Origin: G965227875 sp965227875
GTDB taxonomy: Bacteria; Pseudomonadota; Alphaproteobacteria; Rhizobiales; JAJFHC01
Direction of reading: 5' to 3'
DNA: 64,000 nt
NCBI GenBank assembly: GCA_965227875.1
Contig: OZ245783.1
Span: forward strand, 2,480,001 to 2,544,000
Part shown: one piece after another, positions 1 through 8,143 of the stretch
How the letters are laid out: the number at the start of each line of letters is the position of its first letter
How positions within the stretch are numbered: the stretch's first letter is position 1
Notes under the pieces: model-generated
Seen by the model: only the letters and a program-made list of their open reading frames with translations
Database searches by the model: none
Told to the model about the DNA's origin: nothing
Position numbers and translations under genes: made by a program

Positions 1-2
1 AG

Positions 3-188
3 GTCGCGGGCGTGGAGTTCATCCGCAGGCCGGACGGAACCGAGGTCGTCTACGACATCAACACCAACACCAACTACAACGCCGGTGCGGAAGCCGACGC
101 CGGCCTCGACACCGGCGGCATGAAGGCGATCGCCGCGTTCCTCGACCGGGAACTGGCCGAACTCAATCGTCTGGCGAAGACCGGCTGA
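3..188 (+). CDS. C-terminus of a RimK-like ATP-grasp ligase (5' partial)
   Basis: Only the last 61 codons are in the window. The frame opens before base 1 and ends at TGA 186-188. It contains EVVYDINTNTNYN, the magnesium/substrate loop found near the end of ATP-grasp ligases of the RimK (alpha-L-glutamate ligase) type, followed by a short helical tail (FLDRELAEL). Members of this family form amide bonds using ATP and an acyl-phosphate intermediate; the substrate cannot be told from this fragment. Its last 26 bases overlap the 3' end of the convergent FG-GAP gene. Family call is fairly safe, specific function unknown. Confidence 0.6.
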   Translation, partial: VAGVEFIRRPDGTEVVYDINTNTNYNAGAEADAGLDTGGMKAIAAFLDRELAELNRLAKTG

Positions 189-1173
189 CGGCGACAAGGC
201 GGCCGTTTTCCAGGGCCGTCAGGAAGATCGGTCCGTGAAGGACGGCGATGTTTTCGCGCAGCCTTCCCGGCAAACGGACGCGGCCGATTTCGGTCAGGCG
301 CCCGTCGGTCATCGTCATCATGCGAAGCGACCCTCGGCTGTCGTCGGGCACGACGAGGTCTGTCCGCCCGTCGCCGTTCACGTCGGCCGTCGCCGACAGG
401 GCGAGATTGCGTGACCCGATGGCGTGGTTGGAAAAGCCCTGGCTCGCGGCGACGCGCCTCAGGCCGCCTTTGTCGAAAGACCAGACCTCCAGCGTCCCGC
501 CGATATGCGGCGTCGTCACGATGGCGATGTCCTTGCGGCCGTCGCCCGTGAGGTCGGCGATGCCGGCCACGTTGAGCCAACGGTTCGCCCGGCCGATCGG
601 CGGTGTCCCGGCGACAAGGCGGAGCCCGCCCTGCCGCAGGCCGTAGACGGCGATCGATGCGCCGCGGTCGAGAAACGCCCTGATGGTGATTATCTCGGCG
701 CGCCCGTCGCCGTCGAGGTCGACAAGGCGCGGCGTGAGATCCTCGAAGACCTCCGTCTCTGCCAGGTCCAGCCGGTGACGCTCGCCCCGTCCGGTTGCCG
801 CAACGATCGCGCCCGCCTCGATACGGTCGCCGAGAATGCCGTGGCCGTACCGTTCTGTCGGGGCGGCATACCAGGCGCGCCGGACATCGAGCCCGGATGC
901 CATGGCCTCCTCCCCGTCCGGCAGCCCGCCTTCCGGCGCCCCGAACGGCAGCGGCACCCGGTTGCGCGGCAGGATGAGGCACACGAGCGACCCGCACCGC
1001 GTGGCGAGCGTCCAGTATTTGCCCCTGACCGCAACCCGGCCGTCCGCGAGCGCGAGAACCCCGGTCACCGGTGCGTCCGTCGGGATTTCGGTCACCTTCC
1101 ACTCCGCCGCGCCGGCGGAAGCCGCCGACAGGATCAGCCACATGAGAGCGACAGCGGAGCCAAGTCTAGTCAT
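163..1173 (-). CDS. Secreted FG-GAP/VCBS repeat protein
   Basis: A 336-residue protein with an N-terminal signal peptide (hydrophobic LGSAVALMWLILSAASAGAA, likely cleaved after the AGAA). At least three calcium-binding FG-GAP/VCBS-type loops are visible: DLDGDGRAEI, DLTGDGRKDI and DVNGDGRTDL, each followed by a beta strand, as in integrin-like beta-propellers. It should be periplasmic or exported; no enzymatic residues are recognisable. The start codon lies 2 bases after the benE stop, so it is probably translated from the same minus-strand message as EamA and benE. Its 3' end overlaps the convergent ATP-grasp gene by 26 bases. Function unknown beyond the fold. Confidence 0.75.
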   Translation of the reverse strand: MTRLGSAVALMWLILSAASAGAAEWKVTEIPTDAPVTGVLALADGRVAVRGKYWTLATRCGSLVCLILPRNRVPLPFGAPEGGLPDGEEAMASGLDVRRAWYAAPTERYGHGILGDRIEAGAIVAATGRGERHRLDLAETEVFEDLTPRLVDLDGDGRAEIITIRAFLDRGASIAVYGLRQGGLRLVAGTPPIGRANRWLNVAGIADLTGDGRKDIAIVTTPHIGGTLEVWSFDKGGLRRVAASQGFSNHAIGSRNLALSATADVNGDGRTDLVVPDDSRGSLRMMTMTDGRLTEIGRVRLPGRLRENIAVLHGPIFLTALENGRLVAVSRSSPDD

Positions 1174-2386
1174 TCGCCGCGTAGTCCTTGCGTTCGAGCA
1201 GCCACGATGCGGCGAAGCCGAACACGAGCCCCCAGAAGGGCGCCCCGATGTTGAAGAGGCTGACGCCGGACACGGTGACGAGAAACGTGATCAGGGCGCT
1301 GACCGCGAAACGGTCGCGAAACGCGGTGGTGAACGCGCCCTGCAGCACGCGAAGCATGGCCAGACCGGCAAGCGTGGCGATGAAGGCGGGCGGTGTGGCC
1401 AGCATGAAGCCCGTGAACGTGGGTGCGAGTAGCCCGAAGACCAGCGCCATCAGGCCGACGAGAATCCCGGCGGTATACTGCTCGTGACGCGCGCCGCCGG
1501 CCGCGATGATTGCGTTGGTGGGGCCGGTCAGGCAGGTCGAGACCGTGCCGACCGTCGCGCAGACCATCGAGACCGCCCCGCAGGCCGCGGTGATGAAATT
1601 GACCGGCGGATTGTGGCCCGATGCCCTCAGGATGACGATGCCCTGTCCGTTCTGGACCACGAGTACCGTGATGGCGAGCGGCACCACGAGCTCGATCATG
1701 GCGGCGACCGAAAAGGACGGTGTCTGGAAGACCGGTTCCGCCAGCCTGAACGAAAGATCCGACCCGTCGGCTACGCCGCCGGTGACCGCGATGGCGATCA
1801 CGCCGGCGGCGAGCGCGGCGATCACGGGCGGAAGAAGACGTCCGAGTGCGGCCCAGACGGATGCCAGGAGAAAGGCGCCGGTCATCGCCGCGGCAATCGC
1901 GACGTCCTGCCGGAAGGCGAGAATCCAGTCGAGGCCGAACTGGAGAAAGACGCCCGCCACCATGCCCATGACGATGGGCATGGGAATCGCCTGCATGCCG
2001 CGGCGCATCCAGCCGCTCAGGCCCAGCACGAGCATGAGCGCTCCCGTGGCGTAGTAGGCGCCGATCACCTCCGCGAAACTGAGATGCTCGAGAGCCGGGC
2101 CGACGAGAACCGTTCCGGGGATCGTCCAGAAGAAAGCGAGCGGCTGCCGGTAGTAGAGGCTGGCGACGATGGTCAGAAGCCCGTTGATGAAGAACGCCCC
2201 GAAGATCCAGGACGAGAGCTCCGCTTCCGAAAGCCCGCCCCGTGTGCCGGCGGCGAGAATGATCGCGGCCGGGCCCGAAGCGGCGAAGATGAAGGCGACG
2301 AAGGCATTGCCGACATGGACGGGCCCCGAATCGCCCAGCAGGGTGCCCGGCCCGGCAAGCGAATGGGGCGAACGTTCCACCTGCAT
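1166..2386 (-). CDS. benE: BenE-family benzoate/proton symporter
   Basis: A 406-residue inner-membrane protein with about 12 hydrophobic segments, typical in length for BenE. Family-like stretches include the N-terminal GNAFVAFIFAASGPAAIILA, GVFLQFGLDWI, and the central VVQNGQGIVILRASGHNPPVN followed by a CLTGPTNAI motif. BenE proteins import benzoate or related aromatic acids with protons. The ATG at 2384-2386 lies just after the EamA stop (2389-2391); a GTG at 2390-2392 overlapping that stop is an alternative start, and either implies translational coupling. No ring-cleavage genes are nearby, so the substrate is uncertain. Confidence 0.85.
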   Translation of the reverse strand: MQVERSPHSLAGPGTLLGDSGPVHVGNAFVAFIFAASGPAAIILAAGTRGGLSEAELSSWIFGAFFINGLLTIVASLYYRQPLAFFWTIPGTVLVGPALEHLSFAEVIGAYYATGALMLVLGLSGWMRRGMQAIPMPIVMGMVAGVFLQFGLDWILAFRQDVAIAAAMTGAFLLASVWAALGRLLPPVIAALAAGVIAIAVTGGVADGSDLSFRLAEPVFQTPSFSVAAMIELVVPLAITVLVVQNGQGIVILRASGHNPPVNFITAACGAVSMVCATVGTVSTCLTGPTNAIIAAGGARHEQYTAGILVGLMALVFGLLAPTFTGFMLATPPAFIATLAGLAMLRVLQGAFTTAFRDRFAVSALITFLVTVSGVSLFNIGAPFWGLVFGFAASWLLERKDYAAND

Positions 2387-2388
2387 GG

Positions 2389-3336
2389 TCACGTGAGCGC
2401 GGCCCGGCGGCCGGAGCGGCGCGGCTGGACGAGGGCCAGACCGGCAAAAAGAACGGCGACCGCCGCCCAGATCCACATCGAATGCCGTTCGCCGAAGATC
2501 AGCATGCCCCAGGCGATTCCCGACACCGTCACCACATAGGCCATCTGGCTGGCGAACACGGGTCCCGCAAGCGACACCAGGTAGACGAAGAGACCGTAGG
2601 ACAGGACGTTGATCGCCGACATTGCGACGATCGACAGCGTGGCCCCGTCGAGATCGGCGCCGAGCGGCGTGAAGGTGCCGGTCGCAAGCACGAGCGGGGT
2701 CAGGACGGCGCTTGCGACGCAGAGCATTCCCGCCAGCGCCGAGCCCGCGCCGGTGCCGCGCGGCAGACGCACGGCGATGAAGATGTTCTCGGCCGCATAA
2801 CACAGCGACGCGGCGATGGCCGCCAGTACCCAGGGTGCGGCGCCCGGATCGGGCAGGCTCGTCTCCGGCGCGATCAGCATGACGATCGCGGCGATGCCCA
2901 GCAGCACGCCCGTAAAGCGCAGCACCACGAAGCGTTCGATGCGTATGACGAGGGCGATGAGAAACGTCGCCAGCGGCACCGTCGCGATGGCGATGGACAG
3001 AACGCCGGCCGGCAGGAAAGGCGCGGCGTAGAAGAACAGGATGCTGGGAATGACCGTGCCCAGAAAACCGCAGACCACGTAGAAGATCAGGTGCGCGCGG
3101 TCGATCGGGATTCCTCGCCGGCGCGCCGCCAGGAAAACGATCAGCAGGGCCGCACCTATGACCGCCTGCCAATGGGTGATGCCGGCCGGGTGAGCGCCCG
3201 CCTCCGTGGCGATCTTGGCCAGCGAGAACGTGGCGCCCCACATCCAGCCGCCGAACAGAAGGACGAACCAGGCCCAGTAGCCCGGTTGGCCGTCGGCAGG
3301 TCTCGCGGGGGTGTCGGTGGGCGGGGTGTCGGGCAT
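2389..3336 (-). CDS. EamA/DMT-family exporter
   Basis: About 315 residues with ten predicted transmembrane helices in two EamA repeats, as in drug/metabolite transporters of the RhaT/YdcZ/EamA class. The N-terminal repeat opens with WFVLLFGGWMWGATFSLAKI and the second repeat follows the DPGAAPWVLAAIAASLCYAAEN segment. Members export amino acids and other small metabolites; the substrate cannot be predicted. The start was placed at the ATG beginning MPDTPPTD, because upstream in-frame sequence is Arg/Pro-rich and not membrane-like. It is followed directly by benE in the same operon. Confidence 0.8.
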   Translation of the reverse strand: MPDTPPTDTPARPADGQPGYWAWFVLLFGGWMWGATFSLAKIATEAGAHPAGITHWQAVIGAALLIVFLAARRRGIPIDRAHLIFYVVCGFLGTVIPSILFFYAAPFLPAGVLSIAIATVPLATFLIALVIRIERFVVLRFTGVLLGIAAIVMLIAPETSLPDPGAAPWVLAAIAASLCYAAENIFIAVRLPRGTGAGSALAGMLCVASAVLTPLVLATGTFTPLGADLDGATLSIVAMSAINVLSYGLFVYLVSLAGPVFASQMAYVVTVSGIAWGMLIFGERHSMWIWAAVAVLFAGLALVQPRRSGRRAALT

Positions 3337-3460
3337 CGGGGCAGGCGGGTTCTCTCGTCGGATCCGGAACGCGGACCGGCCCCTGTGCCGGCAGGATCCG
3401 TTCATACCCGAATATACGAAGGCGCCCGGCGGGTCCAGCACCGTGACCGTGCCGGCGGAC

Positions 3461-4585
3461 TCAGGCGCCCGCCCGGGTCTGTGCGCGCAGGAGCGCGGCC
3501 ACGTGCTCGGCGATCGCGAGCGACGAGGTGAGCCCGGGCGACTCGATGCCGAAGAGGTTGACGAGCCCGTCCACGCCGTGCACCTGCGACCCGTGGATCG
3601 TGAAGTCGCCCGCGGCCTCGCCCGGCCCCGAGACCTTCGGCCTGATTCCGCTGTAGTCCGGCAGCAGGGCGCCGTCGGGCAGAGCCGGCCACCATGCCCG
3701 CACGCCGGCGTAGAAGCCCGGCGCCCGCGACGGGTCGACGTCGTAGGTCAGGTCGTCCGTCCATTCCACGTCCGGGCCGAACCGGGCCCGCCCGGCAAGG
3801 TCGAGCGTGAGGTGGTGGCCAAGACCGCCTTCGACGGGGATCGGATAGATGAGGTGCGTGAAAGGCGCCTTGCCGGCGAGCGAGAAATAGTTGCCGCGCG
3901 CGGTATGGAGGCGCGGGACGGTTTCGTGATCGTAGCCCGCGATCGCCCTGGCCACCGCCTGGGCGCCGAGCCCCGCCGAGTTGACCACGCTGCGCGCCCC
4001 GATGCGCATCGGCGCGTCTCCGCCCGTATCGAGGGCGATCAGGCCGTCGGCCTGCACCGCACCGCTCGTGACGGGTGCGTTGAAGACCGCCATGCCACCG
4101 GCATTTTCCAGGTCACCCAGGAGCGACAGCATGAAGGAGTGGCTGTCGACGATCCCGGTCGACGGCGAGAGCAGTGCGGCGGTGCAGGCGAGTTCGGGTT
4201 CCAGGCTCCGGACATCGGTCGGGCCGAGGCGCTCCAGGTTGCCGACGCCCGAACGCGACGCGTTTTCGGCGATGCCCTCCAGCCGGTCTGTCTCCGCGGG
4301 CGTCACCGCGACGATCAGCTTGCCGAGCTGCTTGTGGGCGATTCCGCGCTCCCGGCAATAGGCGTAGAGAAGGTCCCGGCCGTGAATGCAGAACCGTGCC
4401 TTCAGGCTGTCGGGCGGGTAGTAGATGCCGGCATGGACGACCTCGGAATTCCGGGCGGAGGTCTGCGAGCCGAAGATCGGTTCGGCCTCCAGCACCATGA
4501 CCTCGCGGCCGTCGAGCGCGAGCGCGCGCGCCACGGCCAGTCCGACCACGCCGGCGCCGATCACGATGCAGTCGACGGTTTCCAT
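3461..4585 (-). CDS. FAD-dependent oxidoreductase, L-2-hydroxyglutarate oxidase-like
   Basis: A 374-residue DAO-fold flavoenzyme. The N-terminal dinucleotide-binding motif is CIVIGAGVVGLAVARAL followed by an acidic strand end (VMVLEAE). The substrate half contains SARNSEVVHAGIYYPP and KLIVAVTP, and the C-terminus has GLVNLFGIESPGLTSSLAIA; all three are signatures of the LhgO/L2HGDH group, which oxidises L-2-hydroxyglutarate or similar 2-hydroxy acids and passes electrons to quinone. It begins 9 bases after the stop of the DUF2652 gene, so the two are probably co-transcribed. Family is clear; the true substrate in this context is an inference. Confidence 0.75.
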   Translation of the reverse strand: METVDCIVIGAGVVGLAVARALALDGREVMVLEAEPIFGSQTSARNSEVVHAGIYYPPDSLKARFCIHGRDLLYAYCRERGIAHKQLGKLIVAVTPAETDRLEGIAENASRSGVGNLERLGPTDVRSLEPELACTAALLSPSTGIVDSHSFMLSLLGDLENAGGMAVFNAPVTSGAVQADGLIALDTGGDAPMRIGARSVVNSAGLGAQAVARAIAGYDHETVPRLHTARGNYFSLAGKAPFTHLIYPIPVEGGLGHHLTLDLAGRARFGPDVEWTDDLTYDVDPSRAPGFYAGVRAWWPALPDGALLPDYSGIRPKVSGPGEAAGDFTIHGSQVHGVDGLVNLFGIESPGLTSSLAIAEHVAALLRAQTRAGA

Positions 4586-4594
4586 GAGATGATT

Positions 4595-5512
4595 TCAGCC
4601 TTTCCTGGCGGGCCGCAAGGCCAGGAGCACGGATCTCGCGTTGGCGGAGAGTTTGCTCAGCATGTCCGCGAGCGTCGATGTCCGGTTTTGGGGCACTTGC
4701 GTTGTGAGCGAATCGAGAATGTTGTCATCCAGCCTGTACACAGTCGCCGCAATGTCGCCGACCTGGTCGATGTGTTCCGCGATCCGATCCGTTTCAAGGT
4801 CTGCCGGCAGAGCGATATGGTCCTCGGCGGCGTCAGTCACCATGACATAGCGGTGTCCCTGTACGGTATTCTTCATTATCCGGTGCAACACGATCACGTC
4901 GGTGCCGAAGTGGTCGACGGATCCACGAAATCGAAAGCGCGCCGCCTCTCCTCTGTGAACGAATATCTTGAGATCCAGGTCCTTGATATGTGTGCAAGCC
5001 CGGCAAGGGCAGAGATTGGAGTCCATGAGCCTCTGTCGTTCCGAAAAGAACGCAGCGAAAATATCCATGACTGTCCGTCCGACCTGGTCTCGGTCGAGGG
5101 CCTTGGCATCCACGAAAAAAAGCGCTGCGTCGCCTTCCAGTTTTGACAGCTCGATCGTCCGGGTCGCGGTCGCGATCATGGCGTTGATAAGGGTGAATAT
5201 GATGTGCTGCGCGTGTCCGAACGCGAAATGGGTTCCGGTCATGAACCGCGTGTAGTTGCTGATGTCGGGCAAAATGAAAAGCGTGTCGTGGGTGGTCGCC
5301 TGAGCCTGTCCGGCGTCGGACTCCAGTCCTCCCGTCGAGGTTGAAAACGATCGAGAATTCGGCGCGAGTTCGGACACGAGAAGGTTGTCGGCCGGCGCAC
5401 GGCGCAGGAAGAAGAGGACCAGCGCGGCGAAAGCGGCGATGACGACAAGCAGGAGCCCCCACATCGGAAGCATGTGGAACTGCCCGTCGGAAGTCATGTG
5501 CCCGTCCATCAT
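4595..5512 (-). CDS. Membrane-anchored DUF2652 (cyclase-fold-like) protein
   Basis: 305 residues. An N-terminal transmembrane helix (about residues 15-38) precedes a soluble DUF2652 domain starting near residue 75. Family hallmarks are FILPDISNYTRFM, HAQHIIFTLINAMI, LSKLEGDAALFF, the cysteine pair CPCRAC, and FGTDVIVLHRIMKN. DUF2652 proteins resemble class III nucleotide cyclase domains in layout but have no established activity. Most family members I know are soluble, so the membrane anchor is notable. It sits between a fatty-acid desaturase upstream and an LhgO-like flavoenzyme downstream on the same strand, suggesting a link to membrane lipids, though that is inference. Confidence 0.75.
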   Translation of the reverse strand: MMDGHMTSDGQFHMLPMWGLLLVVIAAFAALVLFFLRRAPADNLLVSELAPNSRSFSTSTGGLESDAGQAQATTHDTLFILPDISNYTRFMTGTHFAFGHAQHIIFTLINAMIATATRTIELSKLEGDAALFFVDAKALDRDQVGRTVMDIFAAFFSERQRLMDSNLCPCRACTHIKDLDLKIFVHRGEAARFRFRGSVDHFGTDVIVLHRIMKNTVQGHRYVMVTDAAEDHIALPADLETDRIAEHIDQVGDIAATVYRLDDNILDSLTTQVPQNRTSTLADMLSKLSANARSVLLALRPARKG

Positions 5513-5614
5513 GTCGCGATAGCCCCGTCACCGATTTGACCGTCCCATCGATGCCACAGACGTGGTCTGCGGTCGATCTCTGTGAATGTCAGATAGGGTC
5601 GGATATCGGGCGTA

Positions 5615-6679
5615 CTAAGATTTTCTCCCCTTGCCCAGTTCCGAGAACCGCACGAGCCGGCGTTGGGACTCGTCCCAAAGCACCAGTCCCACGCACTTGA
5701 AACTGTCCCGCAGCGACAGTCGCCCGATATCCGCCAGTTCGGGCCGGTCGCGCAAGACATTCGGCAAACGGTAGAAGGGAATGCGGCTGGAAAGATGATG
5801 GATATGATGGATGCCGATGTTTGCGCTGAACCATTGAAGCACGGCAGGAAGTTTGTAATGGGAACTTCCGTGCAGTGCGAGATCGTGCATGTCCCAGCTC
5901 TCGCCGGATTCCCAGGCGGTCTCCTCGAACTGGTGCTGGACATAGAACAGCCACACGCCGGCGGACGAGGCCAGCAGGACGACAGGCACATGTATGACGA
6001 GGAAGTCGGTCACCCCGACGGCCCAGATCATTGCCGCCACCACCGACGCGATGGCCAGGTTCGTTGCCATGGTGCTGACCCACGGACGCCATCCCTTGAA
6101 CATCATGCCCCGCGGAAGGCGGTATTGCAGGATGAAGATGTAGGCCGGACCGAGACCGAACATGATCAGCGGATGACGATAGAGGCGATATTTCAGCCGG
6201 CGCCACCATGGGCTGGCGAGATATTCGCGCACGGTCAGGGTGTCGATGTCGCCAATGCCGCGGCTGTCGAGATTGCCGGACGTTGCATGATGTATGGCGT
6301 GGGAACGGCGCCAGTAGTCGTAGGGCGTCAGGGTTAGAATTCCAAGCACGCGTCCCAGCCAGTCGTTCGAACCGCGCCGCCGCAGGAAGGAACCGTGGCC
6401 GCAATCGTGTTGAATGATGAACAGTCTCAAGAGGAAGCCCGCGGCCGGGATCGTCAGCACCAGACTGAACCAGTACCCGTTCTCGATCCCAATCCACATC
6501 GTCAGCCAAAGCAGCGCGAAGGGTATTGCCGTGATCGCGAGTTCGACCAGACTGCGACCCGGATCGGGGTCGCGGTAGCGCATGAGATCATGCGCGATCG
6601 ATCTGGAATTGGATGGCCTCGCGCGGGACTCGGCTTCGCCGCAGCCCGCAGACGTTTCGGAGGGGTCAGAAGAGGTCAA
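5615..6679 (-). CDS. Membrane fatty acid desaturase
   Basis: 354 residues with four or more membrane helices and the three histidine boxes of di-iron acyl desaturases: HDCGH at residue 91, HAIHH at 127-131, and HHIHH near residue 290. These boxes bind two irons and introduce a cis double bond into acyl chains. The layout matches the bacterial acyl-lipid (DesA/delta-12-like) branch rather than the acyl-CoA branch, but regiospecificity cannot be read from sequence. It is the first gene of a minus-strand series leading to DUF2652 and the LhgO-like enzyme. The ATG at 6677-6679 begins a non-conserved 30-residue polar tail. Confidence 0.85.
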   Translation of the reverse strand: MTSSDPSETSAGCGEAESRARPSNSRSIAHDLMRYRDPDPGRSLVELAITAIPFALLWLTMWIGIENGYWFSLVLTIPAAGFLLRLFIIQHDCGHGSFLRRRGSNDWLGRVLGILTLTPYDYWRRSHAIHHATSGNLDSRGIGDIDTLTVREYLASPWWRRLKYRLYRHPLIMFGLGPAYIFILQYRLPRGMMFKGWRPWVSTMATNLAIASVVAAMIWAVGVTDFLVIHVPVVLLASSAGVWLFYVQHQFEETAWESGESWDMHDLALHGSSHYKLPAVLQWFSANIGIHHIHHLSSRIPFYRLPNVLRDRPELADIGRLSLRDSFKCVGLVLWDESQRRLVRFSELGKGRKS

Positions 6680-6873
6680 TGTCCGTGTGTCGTCCCGGTT
6701 CGCTCCCGCTTGTCCACATGCGAAGCCGGATCATGGCGCATCAGTAACCGGTCGAAGCCGCATTCACAAGGTCGGATGCCGTGAGCGCGTTTCCGGAGTT
6801 CGGAAAGGATTGACAGTTCCGCGGGACGGGGGCGACTGTCGGCGGCGGAACATTGGCGACACGGGAGCGTGCG

Positions 6874-8094
6874 GTGACGGACGAGGCGATTGTGGTTGTG
6901 GGCGCGGGACAGGCCGGATTCTATGCGGTCCAGACCCTGCGCGAGAAGGGGTTCGAAGGCACACTCACCCTGATCGGGACGGAAAACCATCCCCCCTACG
7001 AGCGCCCGCCCTTGTCCAAGGCGGTCCTCGCCGGCTCGGAGGACATCGAGAGCACGTATTTCACGACGGAGGACCGGCTCGCGGACATCGGGGTGACGTT
7101 CGTCAAGGGACATACGGTGAGCGCAATCGCCCGCGAGGATCACGAGGTGGTTCTCGACGACGGCAGCCGCATCCCCTACGCCAAGCTCCTGATCGCGACG
7201 GGAACCCGTGTGCGGCGCCTGGACGTGCCGGGTCAGGAGGGAGCCCCGATACACTATCTCCGCGATATCGACGAATGCCTCGCGCTCAAGGCGGTGCTCG
7301 GGCCCGGCCGGCGCCTCGTCGTGGTCGGCGGCGGACTGATCGGCCTGGAGATCGCGGCAACAGCATGCGAACTCGGCTGCGACGTCACGGTGCTCGAGTA
7401 TGCCGACCGGCTCATGGCCCGGGTCGTCGGGCCGGAGGTCAGCGAGGCGTTCCGGCGGCTCCATGCCGGCCACGGGGTCGACATACGGACCGGGGTGGCG
7501 CTCGAGCGATTCGAACCCGGCGGCGACGGTACCCGCGTCGTCTGCGCGGACGGAACGTCTTTCGAAGCCGACATCGTCGTCGTCGGTATCGGCGCCATTC
7601 CCAATGTCGAACTGGCAGCCGACGCGGGCCTCGAGGTGGAGAACGGTATCGTGGTCGACGAGTACACCCGCACGTCGGATCCTGACATCTTCGCCGCCGG
7701 CGACGTGACCAGTCATTTCCATCCCCGCTACGGCCGGGCGCTGCGGCTCGAGACCTGGAAGAACGCACAGGACCAGGGGGCGGCCGCGGCGCGCACCATG
7801 CTGGGCGAACTCGTCCCCTACAACGAAACGCCATGGGGCTGGTCGAACCAGTTCAGCGTCAATCTCCAGTTTCTCGGTCTGCCCGAGAGCTGGGAGGGCG
7901 GCGTGTTGCGCGGGGAACCGGACTCCGGTTCCTTCAGCGTGTTCTATCTCAAGGACGGCGCGGTCGACGCGGTCACCTCCATGGCGTCTCCCAAGGACAT
8001 CGCCGTCGCCCGTCGCCTGATGATGACCGGCAAGACCGTCGATCCGGCGGTGCTGGCGAATCCCGATGCCGATCTGAGAACGTTGATCAGGTGA
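6874..8094 (+). CDS. NAD(P)H:ferredoxin/rhodocoxin reductase-type flavoprotein
   Basis: 406 residues from the chosen GTG. FAD motif VVVGAGQAG lies at residues 7-15, the NAD(P)H motif is VVVGGGLIGLE, and the late FAD motif is DIFAAGDV. ERPPLSK and the C-terminal reductase dimerisation region (GWSNQFSVNLQ) place it with reductases that feed electrons to [2Fe-2S] ferredoxins serving P450s or Rieske oxygenases. The GTG at 6874 was chosen because GGGAG lies 6 bases upstream; a TTG at 6853 would add seven residues. No ferredoxin or oxygenase gene is adjacent, so its partner is elsewhere. Confidence 0.85.
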   Translation: MTDEAIVVVGAGQAGFYAVQTLREKGFEGTLTLIGTENHPPYERPPLSKAVLAGSEDIESTYFTTEDRLADIGVTFVKGHTVSAIAREDHEVVLDDGSRIPYAKLLIATGTRVRRLDVPGQEGAPIHYLRDIDECLALKAVLGPGRRLVVVGGGLIGLEIAATACELGCDVTVLEYADRLMARVVGPEVSEAFRRLHAGHGVDIRTGVALERFEPGGDGTRVVCADGTSFEADIVVVGIGAIPNVELAADAGLEVENGIVVDEYTRTSDPDIFAAGDVTSHFHPRYGRALRLETWKNAQDQGAAAARTMLGELVPYNETPWGWSNQFSVNLQFLGLPESWEGGVLRGEPDSGSFSVFYLKDGAVDAVTSMASPKDIAVARRLMMTGKTVDPAVLANPDADLRTLIR

Positions 8095-8143
8095 TGGCTG
8101 TCTTTCCCGCAACGGTAGTCCGTCCCGCATGGGGAGGCCGTCG

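Noticed and set aside
2605..3241. A 691-codon minus-strand open frame that joins the BenE frame to a long upstream leader
   Set aside because: The upstream part is Arg/Gly-rich antisense-like sequence overlapping EamA; BenE homologues start near 2386.
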